Source of the DNA: Stenotrophomonas rhizophila
Lineage (GTDB): Bacteria; Pseudomonadota; Gammaproteobacteria; Xanthomonadales; Xanthomonadaceae
Reading direction: 5' to 3'
Assembly: GCF_003651185.1 (NCBI RefSeq)
Contig: NZ_RCDC01000004.1
Location: 1,536,659 to 1,600,658 of the forward strand
DNA: 64,000 bases
Shown: piece after piece, positions 25,787 through 35,444 of the stretch
Layout: every line of letters starts with the position of its first letter
Numbering within the stretch: position 1 is the first letter of the stretch
Translations under genes and position numbers: made by a program
The notes under the pieces: model-generated
Told to the model about the DNA's origin: nothing
The model's input: the letters and a program-made list of their open reading frames with translations, nothing else
Database searches by the model: none

Positions 25787-27106
25787 TTAGCGCTTTGTAC
25801 GGTATGGCGACCAAGAAGGCTCACGAACATCACCGTCGGCCAGAACCAGCCGCTGGCGCACGCGCGCATCGGCCGATACGGCGTACAACACTCCACGACC
25901 ACCCTCACGGGCGGCGTACAACACCATGCTTGCGTTGGGCGCGAAGCTCGGCGATTCATCCAGCGACCCTGGCGACAGCGTGTTCCAGCGGGCCGAGCCC
26001 GTACTGCTGTCCATCATCGCGATCTTGTAGGTATTGCCGCTGCCCTGGGCGACCACCAGCTTCTTGCCGTCGTAGGACAGGCTCGGGGTGGCGTTGTAGT
26101 TGCCCTGGAAGGTCACGCGCGAGGCGCTGCCACCGCTGGAGGCCACCTGGTAGATCTGCGGGCGGCCGCCACGGTCGGAGGTGAAGTAGACGCTGCTGCC
26201 ATCCGGGCTCCAGGTCGGCTCGGTATCGATGGCGAAGTGGTTGGTCAGCTGGGTCAGCTGCTTGCTGCCCAGATCCATCACGTAGATTTCCGGGTTGCCA
26301 CTGCGCGACAGCGACAGGGCCAGGCGGCGGCCATCGGGCGAGAACGACGGGGCGCTGTTGATGCCGCGGAAGCTGGTGACCAGTTCACGGGCACCGCTGG
26401 AGATGTTCTGGATGTAGATCGCCGAGTTGCCGCGCTCGAAGCTCACATAGGCCAGCTTGTTGCCGTCCGGGCTCCAGCTCGGCGAGAGCAGCGGCTCGGC
26501 CGAGCGCACAATGGTCTGCGGGTTGAAGCCGTCCGAATCGGCCACCATCAGCGCATAGCGCATGGCATCGCCCTTGCCGCTGGCGGTCACATAGGCGATG
26601 CGGGTCCAGAAGGCGCCGCGGACACCGGTGATCTTTTCGTAGATGGCATCGGCCATCTGGTGGGCGACATCGCGCATGGCGTTGCCACGGGCGGTCATCG
26701 CCAGGCCCAGCAGGCGCTCGCCCTTGGGCACGTCGTACAGCTCGTATTCGACGCGGTAGGCGCCAGCGCCGGCGTCCATCACCCGGCCGACCACGATGTA
26801 GTTCTGCTTCAGCGCACGCCAGGTGGCGAACTGGATCTCGCTGCCACGGGTCGGCTTTTCGACGATCTGGGCTTCCGGCAGGTTGCGGAACTGGCCGGAA
26901 CGGTCCAGATCGGCACGCACCACGGCGGCCACATCGGTCTGCGGTGCACCGGCCGACCCCTGGTACGGCATGGGGACGACGGTGATCGGCGTGGCGGAGG
27001 CATTGCCGCCAATGATGTCGATATCCAGCCCCTTCTGCTGCGCCATGGCAGCGAAGGGCAACAACAGGGCCGCAACAACGGCAAGCCAACGAGGCATTTT
27101 TTTCAT
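25787..27106 (-). CDS. tolB: Tol-Pal system periplasmic protein TolB
   Basis: A 439-residue protein of normal TolB length. It has a signal peptide (to about 22, FAAMAQQ), an N-terminal mixed domain (about 25-160) and a six-bladed beta propeller. Propeller repeats such as [29 protein letters not shown] and [15 protein letters not shown] are easy to see. TolB carries the mobilising signal between TolA and Pal. The ATG at 27106 precedes [12 protein letters not shown] 211-bp gap separates it from tolA, longer than elsewhere in the cluster, so tolB-pal-cpoB may have its own promoter. Confidence 0.97.
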   Translation of the reverse strand: MKKMPRWLAVVAALLLPFAAMAQQKGLDIDIIGGNASATPITVVPMPYQGSAGAPQTDVAAVVRADLDRSGQFRNLPEAQIVEKPTRGSEIQFATWRALKQNYIVVGRVMDAGAGAYRVEYELYDVPKGERLLGLAMTARGNAMRDVAHQMADAIYEKITGVRGAFWTRIAYVTASGKGDAMRYALMVADSDGFNPQTIVRSAEPLLSPSWSPDGNKLAYVSFERGNSAIYIQNISSGARELVTSFRGINSAPSFSPDGRRLALSLSRSGNPEIYVMDLGSKQLTQLTNHFAIDTEPTWSPDGSSVYFTSDRGGRPQIYQVASSGGSASRVTFQGNYNATPSLSYDGKKLVVAQGSGNTYKIAMMDSSTGSARWNTLSPGSLDESPSFAPNASMVLYAAREGGRGVLYAVSADARVRQRLVLADGDVREPSWSPYRTKR

Positions 27107-27283
27107 GGAGCGCTCAATAGGGGGAAACCAGAACGAGGGATAACAGGACCGCGGTGAACAGTTTCGCAATCATGAACCAAGGCCGTGTGAATTCCGAGTC
27201 ACCTGGCGCACAAAACTCACACACTGTTAACCCCTTCAGGCGCCGTTGGGCTGCGCAACGGCGGGCGGTACGCGCCTGCGACG

Positions 27284-27309
27284 ACCGCTGATCCGGCGGG
27301 ATCAGCGGT
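27284..27309 (-). terminator. Hairpin after tolA
   Basis: ACCGCTGATCC-GGCG-GGATCAGCGGT is a perfect 11-bp stem 9 bases after the tolA stop. It has no U-run. It separates tolQRA from tolB-pal-cpoB and may be a partial terminator. Confidence 0.5.
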
Positions 27310-27317
27310 CTGCCGGG

Positions 27318-28376
27318 TCAATCTTGGGCGGTGAACGTGAAGTTGATGGTGCGCGCGAATACCGACTCGAAGCCGCGGTACGGCAACGGCTGGGCATTCA
27401 ACACGGCGGCCTCGATCGAACGGCGGCCTGCCTCGTCGAACGGGCAGCTGCCGCTGACCTTGGCCTGGATCACCTGTCCACCCGGAATCTGGGTGATCGA
27501 GACCTGGCAGCGCTGGCCCAGCGGCACCGAATCCGGACGGGTCCACTGTGCGGAGACCTTCTGCTGGATGGCCGCCGCGTATTTGGCGCTGAGATCGTCA
27601 CTGGTGCCACCGGCACCGGCGGCCGGCTTGGCGGCACCGGTCGCCCCGGCGGTCGAGGCCGAGGCATTGGCGGCACGCGCGGCCGTGACCTGGCGCAGCT
27701 TCTGTTCGGCCAGCTTGGCTTCGTTCTCGGCCTGGGCGCGCTTGCGGCGGATTTCGGCAAGCTTCTTGTCGCGCTCGGCGTCGGCCTTGGCATCATTGGC
27801 CTTCTGTTCCTGCTCGGCCAGCTTCTTCTTTTCCGCCTCTTCCTGCTGTTTGGCCAGGCGCAGCTTCTGCTCGGCCTGTTCCTGGCGCTTGCGCTCGGTC
27901 AGGTCGATCTGTTCCTGGCGGCGCTTGGCTTCCTGCTCCTGCTTGGCCTTTTCAGCCGAGATCGCCAGCGCGTTGACCGCTTCCTGATCGACCGTATCGG
28001 GCTGGGCGATGCGCTCCTGCGCCTGCGATTGCTGCGGCGTCGGCGCGTCCTGCGGGCGCGGCTCGGGCAACGGCTGCGGCGGCGGCACGGTGTCTTCCGG
28101 AATCGGCTCGGGCTCGGCGACCGGCTCGGGCAGGTCCGGCAGCGATTCGGAGGCACGCAGGGCCTGGCGCGCGGCCGAGGCTTCGGACGCGGACAGCTGC
28201 AGGCTGGCTTCGATGGCCGGATCGCCCGCGGCCGCTTCGGTGGTGCGCTGCGGCGACCACAACCAGGCGGCGATGAAGATCAGTGCCAGCAGCAGATGGA
28301 CGCCGAGCGCCAGCGCGATCGGCAGGCCCCACTCCTCATCCCGTGCGCGCTGCGGTGGCAGGGCTTCAGTGTGCAT
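27318..28376 (-). CDS. tolA: Tol-Pal system protein TolA
   Basis: A 352-residue inner-membrane protein that spans the periplasm. It has one TM helix near the N-terminus (LGVHLLLALIFIAAWLW, about 25-42) and then a Pro/Glu-rich stretch (PLPEPRPQ). A long charged coiled coil follows (about 140-250, runs of QEQEAKRRQEQ and RKRAQAENEAKL). The C-terminal TonB-like domain (about 270-350) includes WTRPDSVP, FDEAGRRSIEAAV and INFTFTAQD. The Pro-rich segment between TM and coil is longer than in E. coli. It overlaps the tolR stop by 11 bp. Confidence 0.94.
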   Translation of the reverse strand: MHTEALPPQRARDEEWGLPIALALGVHLLLALIFIAAWLWSPQRTTEAAAGDPAIEASLQLSASEASAARQALRASESLPDLPEPVAEPEPIPEDTVPPPQPLPEPRPQDAPTPQQSQAQERIAQPDTVDQEAVNALAISAEKAKQEQEAKRRQEQIDLTERKRQEQAEQKLRLAKQQEEAEKKKLAEQEQKANDAKADAERDKKLAEIRRKRAQAENEAKLAEQKLRQVTAARAANASASTAGATGAAKPAAGAGGTSDDLSAKYAAAIQQKVSAQWTRPDSVPLGQRCQVSITQIPGGQVIQAKVSGSCPFDEAGRRSIEAAVLNAQPLPYRGFESVFARTINFTFTAQD

Positions 28377-28794
28377 CGGTCGCCAGGCCCACCTTTTCCA
28401 CGTTGGCGCGCTTGATCACGTCCATGGCCGCGACCACCTTTTCATAGGCCACGGCCCGGTCGGCGGCGACGATCACGCGCAGGTTCTTGTCCTGCGAGGA
28501 AAGCGCGGACAGCTGGGCCTGCAGGCGGGCCGCATCCATCGGCTCCGGGTCCTTGGCCTCGGGCAGCTTCAGGCTGAGCTGGCCATCCAGGCGGACGGAC
28601 ACGACGACCGGATCCTGCTTGCTCTCCAGGGCCTTGGCCTGGGAGGTCGGCAGATCCACTTCAAAGCTCAGCGTGAGCAGCGGCGCGGTCACCATGAAAA
28701 TGATGAGCAGCACCAGCATGACGTCGATGTACGGCACGACGTTGATTTCGGATTTGAGCTTTCGGCGCTTGCGGCGGCCAATGGCTGCGGTCAT
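28366..28794 (-). CDS. tolR: Tol-Pal system proton channel subunit TolR
   Basis: A 142-residue ExbD/TolR protein. A short basic cytosolic start (GRRKRRKLKSEINVVPYIDV) leads into one TM helix (VMLVLLIIFMVTAPLL). The helix carries the conserved proton-conducting Asp, here at YIDVMLVL. A periplasmic domain with RVIVAADRAVAYEKVVAAMD follows. With TolQ it uses the proton gradient to energise TolA. It is 23 bp downstream of tolQ and overlaps tolA. Confidence 0.95.
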   Translation of the reverse strand: MTAAIGRRKRRKLKSEINVVPYIDVMLVLLIIFMVTAPLLTLSFEVDLPTSQAKALESKQDPVVVSVRLDGQLSLKLPEAKDPEPMDAARLQAQLSALSSQDKNLRVIVAADRAVAYEKVVAAMDVIKRANVEKVGLATDAH

Positions 28795-28817
28795 GGCAGG
28801 ACTCCTGTGCTGGGCGC

Positions 28818-29597
28818 TTACTCGTCGCCCGCGGTCTGGCGCTGCAGGATCGAGCTGAACTCTTCTGCGAAGGTTTCAAAGCGCACCGACATGCGCTCCA
28901 CGCGGGTGGTGAAGCGGTTGTAGGCCCACACGGCCGGGATCGCTACGAACAGGCCGATCGCGGTGGCGAACAGGGCTTCGGAGATGCCCGGGGCAACCGA
29001 GGCGATACCGGCCTGCTCACCGCTGTTGATCATGTCGTGCATGGTCACCATGATGCCGAACACGGTACCGACCAGGCCCACGTACGGGGCGGTCGAGCCG
29101 ATGTTGGCCAGCAGCTCCAGGCTGCGCTCCATCTGGTCCACTTCACGCGTATAGGTGGTGCGCATGGCGCGCTGCGCACCCTCGAGCTGGGCCCGGCCAT
29201 CCAGCCGACGCTTGTCGCGCAGGCGGGTGAACTCGCGGAAACCGGCTTCGAAGATCGCTTCCAGGCCGCCGACCTTGCGGTTGCGGTCGGTCGCCGAGCT
29301 GTACAGCTTGCCCAGGTCCGCACCGGACCAGAAGCGACTTTCGAACTCGTCGGCCTCACGGTTGGCGGCATTGAACACGCGCGCCTTGCGGAAGATGATC
29401 ACCCAGCTGATGAACGAGCCGGCCAACAGCAGCAGCACGATGATCTTCACCGGGATGCTGGCCTTGATCATCAGGTCCAGGTAATTGATGCCACCGCCAT
29501 GCGCGGCTTGGGCGACAGTCTGCGCCGCGGCGCTGGTGACTTCCTGCGGCAGCGCTTCGGTCACCGTGGCCTGCAGGGCCAGGAGCATTGCGATCAT
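28818..29597 (-). CDS. tolQ: Tol-Pal system proton channel subunit TolQ
   Basis: A 259-residue MotA/TolQ/ExbB protein with three TM helices: about 40-60 (IPVKIIVLLLLAGSFISWVI), 155-175 (APYVGLVGTVFGIMVTM) and 195-215 (LFATAIGLFVAIPAVWAYN). The family motif around the second helix, GLVGTVFGIM, is intact. It forms a pentamer around the TolR dimer. It lies 10 bp after ybgC. Confidence 0.96.
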   Translation of the reverse strand: MIAMLLALQATVTEALPQEVTSAAAQTVAQAAHGGGINYLDLMIKASIPVKIIVLLLLAGSFISWVIIFRKARVFNAANREADEFESRFWSGADLGKLYSSATDRNRKVGGLEAIFEAGFREFTRLRDKRRLDGRAQLEGAQRAMRTTYTREVDQMERSLELLANIGSTAPYVGLVGTVFGIMVTMHDMINSGEQAGIASVAPGISEALFATAIGLFVAIPAVWAYNRFTTRVERMSVRFETFAEEFSSILQRQTAGDE

Positions 29598-29607
29598 CCG
29601 TTGTTCC

Positions 29608-30051
29608 TCAGTGTGCGGATTCTGGAAATTCGAGGTGTTTCAGCGCGGCATGCAGTGCATCGTCCATGCCACGCGGTTTGAAGGTGGTTGCATCCAGCGC
29701 GGCGATCTTCACCTGCGCGGTCAGCAGTGTCTCATCGCCCCGATGGACGGCCTGGGCGAACACCATGCTGGCGCGCTTGCACTGCACCAGCGTGGCGGTG
29801 ACCGCCAACGCATCATCCAGACGCGCCGGCTTGAGGAAGTCCATGGACATGCTGCGTACCGCGAACACCAGGCCGTGGTCGCAGCGCATGCGCTCCTGAC
29901 CATACCCCAATGCCCGCATCCATTCGGTGCGCGCCCGTTCCATGAAGGCCACGTAGCGGGCGTGGTACACCACCCCGCCAGCGTCGGTATCTTCCCAGTA
30001 AATGCGTGTCGGCCAACTGAATCGGGGCTCAATCCGGGGCTCAACCGACAT
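29608..30051 (-). CDS. ybgC: Tol-associated acyl-CoA thioesterase YbgC
   Basis: A 147-residue hot-dog thioesterase that hydrolyses acyl-CoA (phospholipid metabolism) and is encoded with tol-pal in many proteobacteria. The signature [20 protein letters not shown] includes the catalytic Asp. FLKPARLDD is the next conserved segment. The start overlaps the ruvB stop by 11 bp and tolQ follows 10 bp later, so ruvB-ybgC-tolQRA are probably cotranscribed. Confidence 0.94.
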   Translation of the reverse strand: MSVEPRIEPRFSWPTRIYWEDTDAGGVVYHARYVAFMERARTEWMRALGYGQERMRCDHGLVFAVRSMSMDFLKPARLDDALAVTATLVQCKRASMVFAQAVHRGDETLLTAQVKIAALDATTFKPRGMDDALHAALKHLEFPESAH

Positions 30052-31081
30052 CCGGGACCTCCGCGAACAGGTCCGCCGGCGGGTTTTTCGGCTTCAGCCC
30101 CATGTGCCGGTAGGCCTTGTGCGTGCACATGCGGCCCCGCGCGGTGCGGATCAGGAAACCCTGCTGGATCAGGTACGGCTCGACCACGTCTTCCAGCGTG
30201 CCACGCTCTTCAGACAGGGCGGCCGCCAGCGACTCGATGCCGACCGGGCCACCGTCGAAGTAATCGACCATGGTCCGCAGCAGGCGCCGATCGAGCTCGT
30301 CGAAGCCCTCCGGATCGACCTTGAGCATCTGCATCGCGGCCTGGGCAACGTCCTGATCGATGTGGCCCGCCGCCTTCACCTGGGCGAAGTCGCGCACGCG
30401 GCGCAGCAGCCGGTTGGCGATACGCGGGGTGCCGCGCGAGCGCCGTGCGATCTCGGCCGCGCCTTCGGCGGTGCAGTCGATGTTGAGGATGCTGGCCGAA
30501 CGCCGGACGATCTTGGTGAGCTCTTCCGGCGTATAGAACTCCAGCCGGTGCACGATGCCGAAGCGGTCGCGCAGCGGCGCGGTCAGCAGGCCTGCACGGG
30601 TGGTCGCGCCGATCAGGGTGAACGGCGGCAGATCGATCTTGATCGAGCGGGCCGCAGGGCCCTCACCGATCATGATGTCGATCTGGAAATCTTCCATCGC
30701 CGGGTACAGCACTTCCTCCACGACCGGCGAGAGGCGGTGGATTTCGTCGATGAACAGCACATCGTGCGGCTGCAGATTGGTCAGCAGCGCAGCCAGATCG
30801 CCCGCCTTTTCGATCACCGGGCCGGAGGTGACGCGCAGCGCGACCCCCAGCTCATTGGCGATCACATGGCTCAACGTGGTCTTGCCCAGACCCGGCGGCC
30901 CGAAGATCAGCACGTGGTCCAGCGCGTCGCCACGGGCCTTGGTCGCCTCGATATAGATCGACAGCTGCTCGCGCACAGGGGCCTGACCGAGGTAATCGGC
31001 CATGCGCTTGGGGCGGATGCTGGCGTCGGTGCCCTCGTCTTCGCGGGTGGCACCGGCGGCGATGATGCGGTCGTCGGTCAT
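30041..31081 (-). CDS. ruvB: Holliday junction branch-migration ATPase RuvB
   Basis: A 346-residue AAA+ motor that drives branch migration with RuvA. It has Walker [10 protein letters not shown] (about 65-73) and Walker B FIDEIHRL. Sensor/arginine finger region [18 protein letters not shown] and a winged-helix C-terminus ([14 protein letters not shown]) follow. The start at 31081 gives the usual MTDDR N-terminus. It is split from ruvC-ruvA by kup and by a 318-bp repeat-rich gap. Confidence 0.97.
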   Translation of the reverse strand: MTDDRIIAAGATREDEGTDASIRPKRMADYLGQAPVREQLSIYIEATKARGDALDHVLIFGPPGLGKTTLSHVIANELGVALRVTSGPVIEKAGDLAALLTNLQPHDVLFIDEIHRLSPVVEEVLYPAMEDFQIDIMIGEGPAARSIKIDLPPFTLIGATTRAGLLTAPLRDRFGIVHRLEFYTPEELTKIVRRSASILNIDCTAEGAAEIARRSRGTPRIANRLLRRVRDFAQVKAAGHIDQDVAQAAMQMLKVDPEGFDELDRRLLRTMVDYFDGGPVGIESLAAALSEERGTLEDVVEPYLIQQGFLIRTARGRMCTHKAYRHMGLKPKNPPADLFAEVPDVG

Positions 31082-31120
31082 TCGGCAATTATGCGGCAAA
31101 AGCGGCGCGATCCGCGCCCG

Positions 31121-31190
31121 GTAGTGCGGGCCGCTGGCCGGCTCCTAATGACATCTGCATCCCGCGGAGCCGGCCAGCGGCCGGCACTAC
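31121..31190. repeat. SMAG-like GTAG palindrome, inverted pair
   Basis: GTAG followed by TGCGGGCCGCTGGCCGGC (31121-31145) and its inverted partner ending GGCACTAC (31166-31190), 20 bp apart. The form (GTAG head plus imperfect palindrome, paired head-out) is that of the SMAG/REP elements described in Stenotrophomonas maltophilia. Confidence 0.85.
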
Positions 31191-31221
31191 CGGGATCGAA
31201 TCGGAGGAAGAGCCCCCTTGT

Positions 31222-31344
31222 TGTTCAAGGGGGCGCGCCGAAGGCGCGGGGATAAGGTGGAATGCGCGGACACCCCAGTCCGCCAAGGGCGGATGGGGTG
31301 TTCAAGGGGGCGCGCCGAAGGCGCGGGGATAAGGTGGAATGCGC
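31222..31344. repeat. Exact 46-bp direct repeats with hairpin spacer
   Basis: Units 31222-31267 and 31299-31344 are identical, beginning TGTTCAAGGGGG and ending GGTGGAATGCGC. Each contains GCGCC-GAA-GGCGC. The 31-bp spacer is part of a hairpin (ACACCCCA...TGGGGTGT). The repeat may have arisen by replication slippage across the hairpins. Confidence 0.85.
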
Positions 31345-31399
31345 CCGGGTCCCAAGGTTTGCGAAGCAGACCTTGGCCGCAGGTGGCGATCTGACGGCG

Positions 31400-33319
31400 T
31401 CAGATCTCCACCTGCGCCCCGAGTTCGACCAATCGATTACCCGGAATCCGGAAGAACCCGGTCGCCGGCGCGGCGTTGCGGTGCATCAGCGCGAACAGCT
31501 TGTCGCGCCAGATCGGCATGCCGCGGTTGGCGGTGGCCACGATGGTCTCGCGGCTGGCGAAGAACGTGGTGTCCATCGGGTCGAAGTAGATCCCGCCGTG
31601 GTCGCACGAGCGCATCAGCGCCAGCGGCACGTCCGGGGTCTCCATGAAGCCGAAGCGCACGTAGATCCGATAGAACTCATCGCCCACCGATTCGATCTTC
31701 AGGCGCTGGCCCGAGGGCGCATACGGCACCGGCAGGGTCACCACGTGCAGGAACACGTTGCGCTCATGCAGCACCTTGTTGTGCTTGAGGTTGTGCATCA
31801 GCGCGTGCGGCGCCACCGAGGGGTCGGCGGTCAGGAACACGGCGGTGCCCGGCACCCGCACCGGGGGGGCCAGCATCAGGCCCGGCAGGAAGGTATCGAT
31901 CCGGATGCCGTCCTTGCGGATCTCATCGCGCAGCAGCTCGCGGCCACGCCGCCAGGTGCGCATCATGGTGAACAGCACGATGCCCAGCACCACCGGGAAC
32001 CACGCGCCCTGCAGCAGCTTGGCGCCGTTGGCGATCACAAAGCCCAGGTCGATCACGAAGAACACCGCGCACAGCGGGATGATCCAGTAGCGCGAGGTCG
32101 GCCACAGCGCGCGGGCCACCAGGGCCAGCAGCAGGGTATCGATCAGCATCGTCGCCGAGACCGAAATGCCGTAGGCCACGGCCAGGTTGGAGGAGCTGCG
32201 GAACGCCAGCACCAGCCCGATCACCATCACCGCGATACCCCAGTTGATGCCCGGGATGTAGATCTGGCCGATGGTGTCGTGCGAGGTGTGGGTGATGCGC
32301 ATGCGCGGGATGTAGCCCAGCTGCATGGCCTGGCGCGACACCGAGAACGCACCGGTGATCACCGACTGCGAGGCGATCACCGCCGCCATCGTGGCCAGCA
32401 CGATCATCGGGTACAGACCCCACTCCGGCACCGCCTCGAAGAACGGGTTCTTGACCGCTTCGGGGTTCTTCAGCACCAGGGCGCCCTGCCCCAGGTAGTT
32501 CAGCACCAGGCACGGCAGCACGAAGTAGTACCAGGCATGGCGGATCGGCTTGGCGCCGAAATGGCCCATGTCCGCATACAGTGCTTCGCCGCCGGTCACC
32601 GCCAGCACCACCGCGCCGAGGATGAAGATGCCGTGCCAGCCGTGCTCCATGAAGAAGCGCAGCGCCCACATCGGGTTGAAGGCCTTGAGCACTTCCGGCG
32701 CATCGACGATGTTCCAGATGCCGATCGCCGCCAGCGAAATGAACCAGATCGAGGTGATCGGGCCGAACAGCTTGCCGATCTTGGCCGTGCCGAAGCGCTG
32801 CACCGCGAACACCGCCAGCAGCACCACCACGGTGATCGGCACGATGAAGTTGTGCAGGCCCGGGGCCGCCACCTCCAGGCCTTCGACGGCGCCCAGCACG
32901 GAGATCGCCGGGGTGATCACGCCATCGCCGAAGAACAGCGAGGCGCCGAAAATGCCGAGGATGCCGACCACATAGGCCGAGCGCGACCCGTTGCGCAGCG
33001 TGCGCTGGGTCAGCGCCATCAACGCCATGATGCCGCCCTCGCCTTCATTGTCGGCACGCATGATGATGGTGACGTACTTGAGAGTGACCACGATGTTCAG
33101 TGCCCAGAAGGCCAGCGACAGCACCCCCAGCACGGTGTCATGGTCGCTGTTGAGCCCGTAGTGCGGGGAGAACGCTTCCTTCAGCGTGTACAGCGGGCTG
33201 GTGCCGATATCGCCGAACACCACGCCGATGGCGCCGATCATCAGCGCCATGCCACCGGCGGCCGGCGCGTGCCCGTGCGGGGCCTGGCCGTCGCTGTGCT
33301 GGGAAGAAGTGGTGGACAT
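31400..33319 (-). CDS. kup: Low-affinity potassium transporter Kup
   Basis: A 639-residue Kup/HAK-family potassium uptake protein (K+/H+ symport), typical in length. The first TM region carries [14 protein letters not shown]. About 12 TM segments follow, then a cytosolic C-terminus ([11 protein letters not shown], and the last approximately 190 residues). The N-terminus has an extra His/Pro/Gly-rich stretch ([15 protein letters not shown]) before the first helix. It lies between ruvA and ruvB, 58 bp upstream of which (in its direction) ruvA ends. Confidence 0.95.
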   Translation of the reverse strand: MSTTSSQHSDGQAPHGHAPAAGGMALMIGAIGVVFGDIGTSPLYTLKEAFSPHYGLNSDHDTVLGVLSLAFWALNIVVTLKYVTIIMRADNEGEGGIMALMALTQRTLRNGSRSAYVVGILGIFGASLFFGDGVITPAISVLGAVEGLEVAAPGLHNFIVPITVVVLLAVFAVQRFGTAKIGKLFGPITSIWFISLAAIGIWNIVDAPEVLKAFNPMWALRFFMEHGWHGIFILGAVVLAVTGGEALYADMGHFGAKPIRHAWYYFVLPCLVLNYLGQGALVLKNPEAVKNPFFEAVPEWGLYPMIVLATMAAVIASQSVITGAFSVSRQAMQLGYIPRMRITHTSHDTIGQIYIPGINWGIAVMVIGLVLAFRSSSNLAVAYGISVSATMLIDTLLLALVARALWPTSRYWIIPLCAVFFVIDLGFVIANGAKLLQGAWFPVVLGIVLFTMMRTWRRGRELLRDEIRKDGIRIDTFLPGLMLAPPVRVPGTAVFLTADPSVAPHALMHNLKHNKVLHERNVFLHVVTLPVPYAPSGQRLKIESVGDEFYRIYVRFGFMETPDVPLALMRSCDHGGIYFDPMDTTFFASRETIVATANRGMPIWRDKLFALMHRNAAPATGFFRIPGNRLVELGAQVEI

Positions 33320-33377
33320 GGGGCTCCGGGCGGACGCGGTGGGTAGTGTCGGTATCAGGAAACGGCAGGCGCGCGGC

Positions 33378-33968
33378 TCAGCGCAGCGCGGCCTGGAGGG
33401 CCTTGCGGATCACCGTGGCGACATCGTCACCCTCGGCGTTGGCATCGCGCGCCATGCGCGCGGCCTCGGTCGGCTTGTAGCCCAGCTGCTGCAGGGCCAC
33501 GGTTGCCTCGGAGACCGGATCGGTGGCCGGTGCCGCACCGGCGATCGGCGCGCCGCCGCCACCGAAATTGGCCGCGCGGTCGCGCAGCTCCAGCACCATG
33601 CGCTCGGCGGTCTTCTTGCCGATGCCCGGGATGCGGGTCAGCGCGGTGATGTCACCGGCCTGCAGCATGCGCGCGAACTCGTCCACGCTGACGCCGGACA
33701 GCACCGCCAGCGCGATCTTGGCACCGATCCCGCTGACCTTCTGCACATCGCGGAACAGGCGCCGCTCGCCCTCGCGCAGGAAGCCGTACAGCGAGACGCT
33801 GTCTTCCTTCTGCGCGTAATGGGTGAACAAGGTGACCTCGCGGCCCAGCTCGGGCAGATCGTAGAAGGTGCTCATCGGCGCCTCCAGCTCGTAGCCGACG
33901 CCATTGACGTCCACCATCAGCCAAGGCGGCGCCTTGTAGGCCACGATCCCGCGCAGACGACCAATCAT
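33378..33968 (-). CDS. ruvA: Holliday junction DNA-binding protein RuvA
   Basis: A 196-residue RuvA. The N-terminal OB fold ([12 protein letters not shown]) is followed by tandem helix-hairpin-helix motifs ([15 protein letters not shown] and [13 protein letters not shown]). A flexible Gly/Ala linker leads to domain III ([15 protein letters not shown]), which contacts RuvB. The ATG at 33968 lies 10 bp after the ruvC stop. Confidence 0.96.
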   Translation of the reverse strand: MIGRLRGIVAYKAPPWLMVDVNGVGYELEAPMSTFYDLPELGREVTLFTHYAQKEDSVSLYGFLREGERRLFRDVQKVSGIGAKIALAVLSGVSVDEFARMLQAGDITALTRIPGIGKKTAERMVLELRDRAANFGGGGAPIAGAAPATDPVSEATVALQQLGYKPTEAARMARDANAEGDDVATVIRKALQAALR

Positions 33969-33978
33969 GCAGTGTTCC

Positions 33979-34500
33979 TCATTTCCGGCTCCAGGCCTGG
34001 CGCGCATTGACGCCCAGGCGCAGCGCCGTCGCCCGGACATGGGCGTGGGTGATCGCCACGGCCAACGCATCGGCAGCGTCGGCCTGCAGCTTGGTTTTCA
34101 GGTTGAGCATGAGCCCGACCATGTGTTGGACCTGTTGTTTTTCCGCGCCACCGCGGCCGACCACGGCCAGCTTGATCTCGGTGGCGGCGTACTCGCTGAC
34201 CGGCAGGTCGCGCATCACCACGGCCGAGATGGCGGCGCCGCGCGCCTGGCCCAGCTTCAAGGCCGAATCCGGGTTGCGCGCCATGAACACCTTTTCGATG
34301 GCCACTTCGTCGGGGCGGTATTCCTCGACCAGGGCAGTCAGGCCGACCACCAGCAGCTTCATCCGCTGCGGGAAGTCGTCCGCGCCGAGCAGGACCAGCG
34401 GCAGGTGATGCACATGCACCACCTTGCCGGCGGCGTCCACATCAATGATGCCCACCCCGGTGCGCTGCGAACCGGGGTCGATGCCGAGAATGCGGGTCAT
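33979..34500 (-). CDS. ruvC: Holliday junction endonuclease RuvC
   Basis: A 173-residue resolvase. The acidic active site is Asp in [10 protein letters not shown], Glu in VAIEKVF, and Asp pair in [13 protein letters not shown]. The length is standard. The start at 34500 ([11 protein letters not shown]) is the family N-terminus. A 129-bp gap with a hairpin (34594-34620) separates it from yebC. Confidence 0.96.
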   Translation of the reverse strand: MTRILGIDPGSQRTGVGIIDVDAAGKVVHVHHLPLVLLGADDFPQRMKLLVVGLTALVEEYRPDEVAIEKVFMARNPDSALKLGQARGAAISAVVMRDLPVSEYAATEIKLAVVGRGGAEKQQVQHMVGLMLNLKTKLQADAADALAVAITHAHVRATALRLGVNARQAWSRK

Positions 34501-34593
34501 GCGGCACGCACACGGCCGCCCGTGGCCCGGAAGGGACACATGCGGCGGGGATAACAGGGAACGGCTGGAGTCATCATGGTCCGCATTGTCCGC

Positions 34594-34620
34594 TCACCGG
34601 TCGCGCAAAGCGACCGGTGA
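34594..34620 (-). terminator. Hairpin between yebC and ruvC
   Basis: TCACCGGTCGC-GCAAA-GCGACCGGTGA is a perfect 11-bp stem 10 bases after the yebC stop. It has no long U-run, so it may only partly separate yebC from ruvCA. Confidence 0.5.
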
Positions 34621-34629
34621 AGCGCCTGC

Positions 34630-35361
34630 TCAGGCGTAGGCGTCCGCGCCGAGATCGGCGTTGGAGAACACGTCCTGCACGTCGTCCAGGTCTTCGAGCA
34701 TGTCCAGCAGCTTCTTGACCTGCAAGGCGGTGTCGCCTTCGACCTTGATGTCGTTGTCAGCGCGGTAGGTGATTTCGGCATGGTCCGGGGTGAACCCGGC
34801 GGCCTCCATCGCATCCTTGACGGCGTGATAGCTGTCGGCCGCGGTCACCACATCGATCGCCCCGTCTTCCGGGTAGACCACGATGTCGTCCGCGCCGGAC
34901 TCGATCGCCGCCTCGGTCACGGCTTCTTCGTCCGCACCGGCGGCGAAGTGCAGCACGCCGAGGCGCTTGAACATGAACGACACCGAGCCTTCCGTGCCCA
35001 TGTTCCCGCCGCACTTGCTGAACGCATGGCGGACATCGGCCACGGTGCGCACGCGGTTGTCGGTCAGGCAGTCCACGATCACGGCCACGCCACCGGGGGC
35101 ATAGCCCTCGTAGCGGATCTCTTCGTACTCGACGCCTTCCAGCTCACCGGTCGCCTTCTTGATGGCGCGCTCGATCACGTCCTTGGACATGTTCGAGGAC
35201 AGGCCCTTGTCCATGGCCACCCGCAGGCGCGGGTTGTTGTTGGGGTCGCCTCCACCGCCGCGCGCGGCAACGCCGATCTCGCGGATGATCTTGGTGAAAA
35301 TCTTGCCGCGCTTCGCGTCAGACGCGTTTTTGCGGTTCTCGATGGAGGGGCCTCTACCCAT
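34630..35361 (-). CDS. yebC: YebC/PmpR-family protein
   Basis: A 243-residue YebC/PmpR protein. The conserved start [20 protein letters not shown] is intact. The family has three domains around an acidic/Gly-rich centre, [16 protein letters not shown]. Members have been described as DNA-binding regulators (PmpR) and, for some, as ribosome-linked factors relieving stalls. Upstream of ruvCAB is the classic location in proteobacteria. Confidence 0.93.
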   Translation of the reverse strand: MGRGPSIENRKNASDAKRGKIFTKIIREIGVAARGGGGDPNNNPRLRVAMDKGLSSNMSKDVIERAIKKATGELEGVEYEEIRYEGYAPGGVAVIVDCLTDNRVRTVADVRHAFSKCGGNMGTEGSVSFMFKRLGVLHFAAGADEEAVTEAAIESGADDIVVYPEDGAIDVVTAADSYHAVKDAMEAAGFTPDHAEITYRADNDIKVEGDTALQVKKLLDMLEDLDDVQDVFSNADLGADAYA

Positions 35362-35444
35362 GGGGTGACTCTCGTGTTTCTGTCAGGAACAGGGCGCGAA
35401 TTCTACCTGATCCGTCGGCCTGCCCGTGTCAGTGCCGGGCCCGA

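Larger units (their letters stand above)
31082..31399. other. 318-bp repeat-rich gap between kup and ruvB
   Basis: No gene lies here. From the ruvB side it holds an inverted pair of GTAG palindromes (31121-31190), a strong hairpin CCCCCTTG-TTGTT-CAAGGGGG (around 31213-31233), two exact 46-bp direct repeats (31222-31267, 31299-31344) and a hairpin between them (31270-31301). A further CCAAGGT/ACCTTGG palindrome precedes the kup end. The ruvB promoter must lie here or further upstream. Confidence 0.7.

Noticed and set aside
31262-33346. 694-codon plus-strand frame over kup
   Set aside because: His/Gln/Arg-rich antisense artefact of Kup; kup has complete TM and family motifs.
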